Of a stretch of DNA of 64,000 nucleotides, positions 63,891-64,000 are shown in pieces. The number at the start of each line of letters is the position of its first letter. Positions within the stretch are counted from its first letter, which is position 1. Under the pieces are notes generated by a model. That model was not told where the DNA came from and did not search any database. It saw only the letters and a list, made by a program, of their open reading frames with translations. Both the position numbers and the translations under genes were made by a program. The stretch comes from Sycon ciliatum (Eukaryota > Porifera > Calcarea > Leucosolenida > Sycettidae): the NCBI RefSeq assembly GCF_964019385.1, contig NC_088644.1:18454636-18518635 (forward strand), in the 5' to 3' direction.

Positions 63891-64000
63891 TTTTTTGGAA
63901 AGATGAAGGATTAGGCCATGCAATATATACAAAAAGATATGAAAAATGTAAAACACACAGCCAGTGGGGCTCTATTTTATTTTTATGCCCAGAAATTGCT
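63891..64000. other. Unassigned end of window
   Basis: About 110 bp after the satellite ends; AT-rich, nothing recognised. Confidence 0.5.

Overview
This window is repeat-dominated DNA from a eukaryote, most likely an invertebrate animal. The evidence is a BEL/Pao retrotransposon (a lineage known essentially only from animals), a spliced piggyBac transposase, a Ngaro-type tyrosine-recombinase retrotransposon, Ty3/gypsy elements, a non-LTR retrotransposon tail with a CxC-x-H-x-C finger, poly(A) signals and GT-AG introns. No bacterial operon, rRNA or tRNA gene was recognised. No confident single-copy host gene was found. There are only weak hints of exons near 676-960 (+) and 9841-11123 (-).

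Layout. 1-4743: unassigned DNA with a ~290-bp dispersed repeat and a 1.04-kb terminal-inverted-repeat (TIR) element flanked by TA. 4744-9741: a structurally complete Ngaro-like element (A1-gag-RT/RNase H-YR-B1-A2-B2) with a one-base frameshift in RT. 9742-15537: unassigned DNA with a poly(A) retrocopy bounded by a 20-bp duplication and two TA-flanked MITEs. 15538-20462: a tandem-repeat locus invaded by a piggyBac element at TTAA and by another TIR element. 20463-63890: one very long ~366-bp tandem satellite, subfamily A at both outer edges and subfamily B in the middle, about 45 units, repeatedly broken by insertions.

Insertions in the satellite: a 0.7-kb element present twice in opposite orientations (23729-24437 and 35635-36354); a degraded Ngaro-like element (27570-32132, -); a TTAA-type MITE (37469-38178); a 453-bp MITE (38732-39184); a BEL element with 497-bp LTRs (39252-45582, -); an 11.3-kb long-inverted-repeat element with a 10-bp target duplication (48466-59771), which contains a LINE tail, long purine-rich low-complexity DNA and a complete gypsy insertion (50763-55901, -); and an internally deleted gypsy element that keeps only its integrase end (61922-63806, -).

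Two themes stand out. First, every satellite unit carries strong splice-acceptor and splice-donor look-alikes around a 49- or 58-base segment, so the array resembles dozens of tandem cassette exons. Second, the BEL and gypsy copies have LTR pairs that look identical by eye and intact target duplications, yet both lack an integrase core, while a third element keeps an integrase but no RT. This suggests mobilisation in trans. All identities come from reading motifs by eye; no database was searched.
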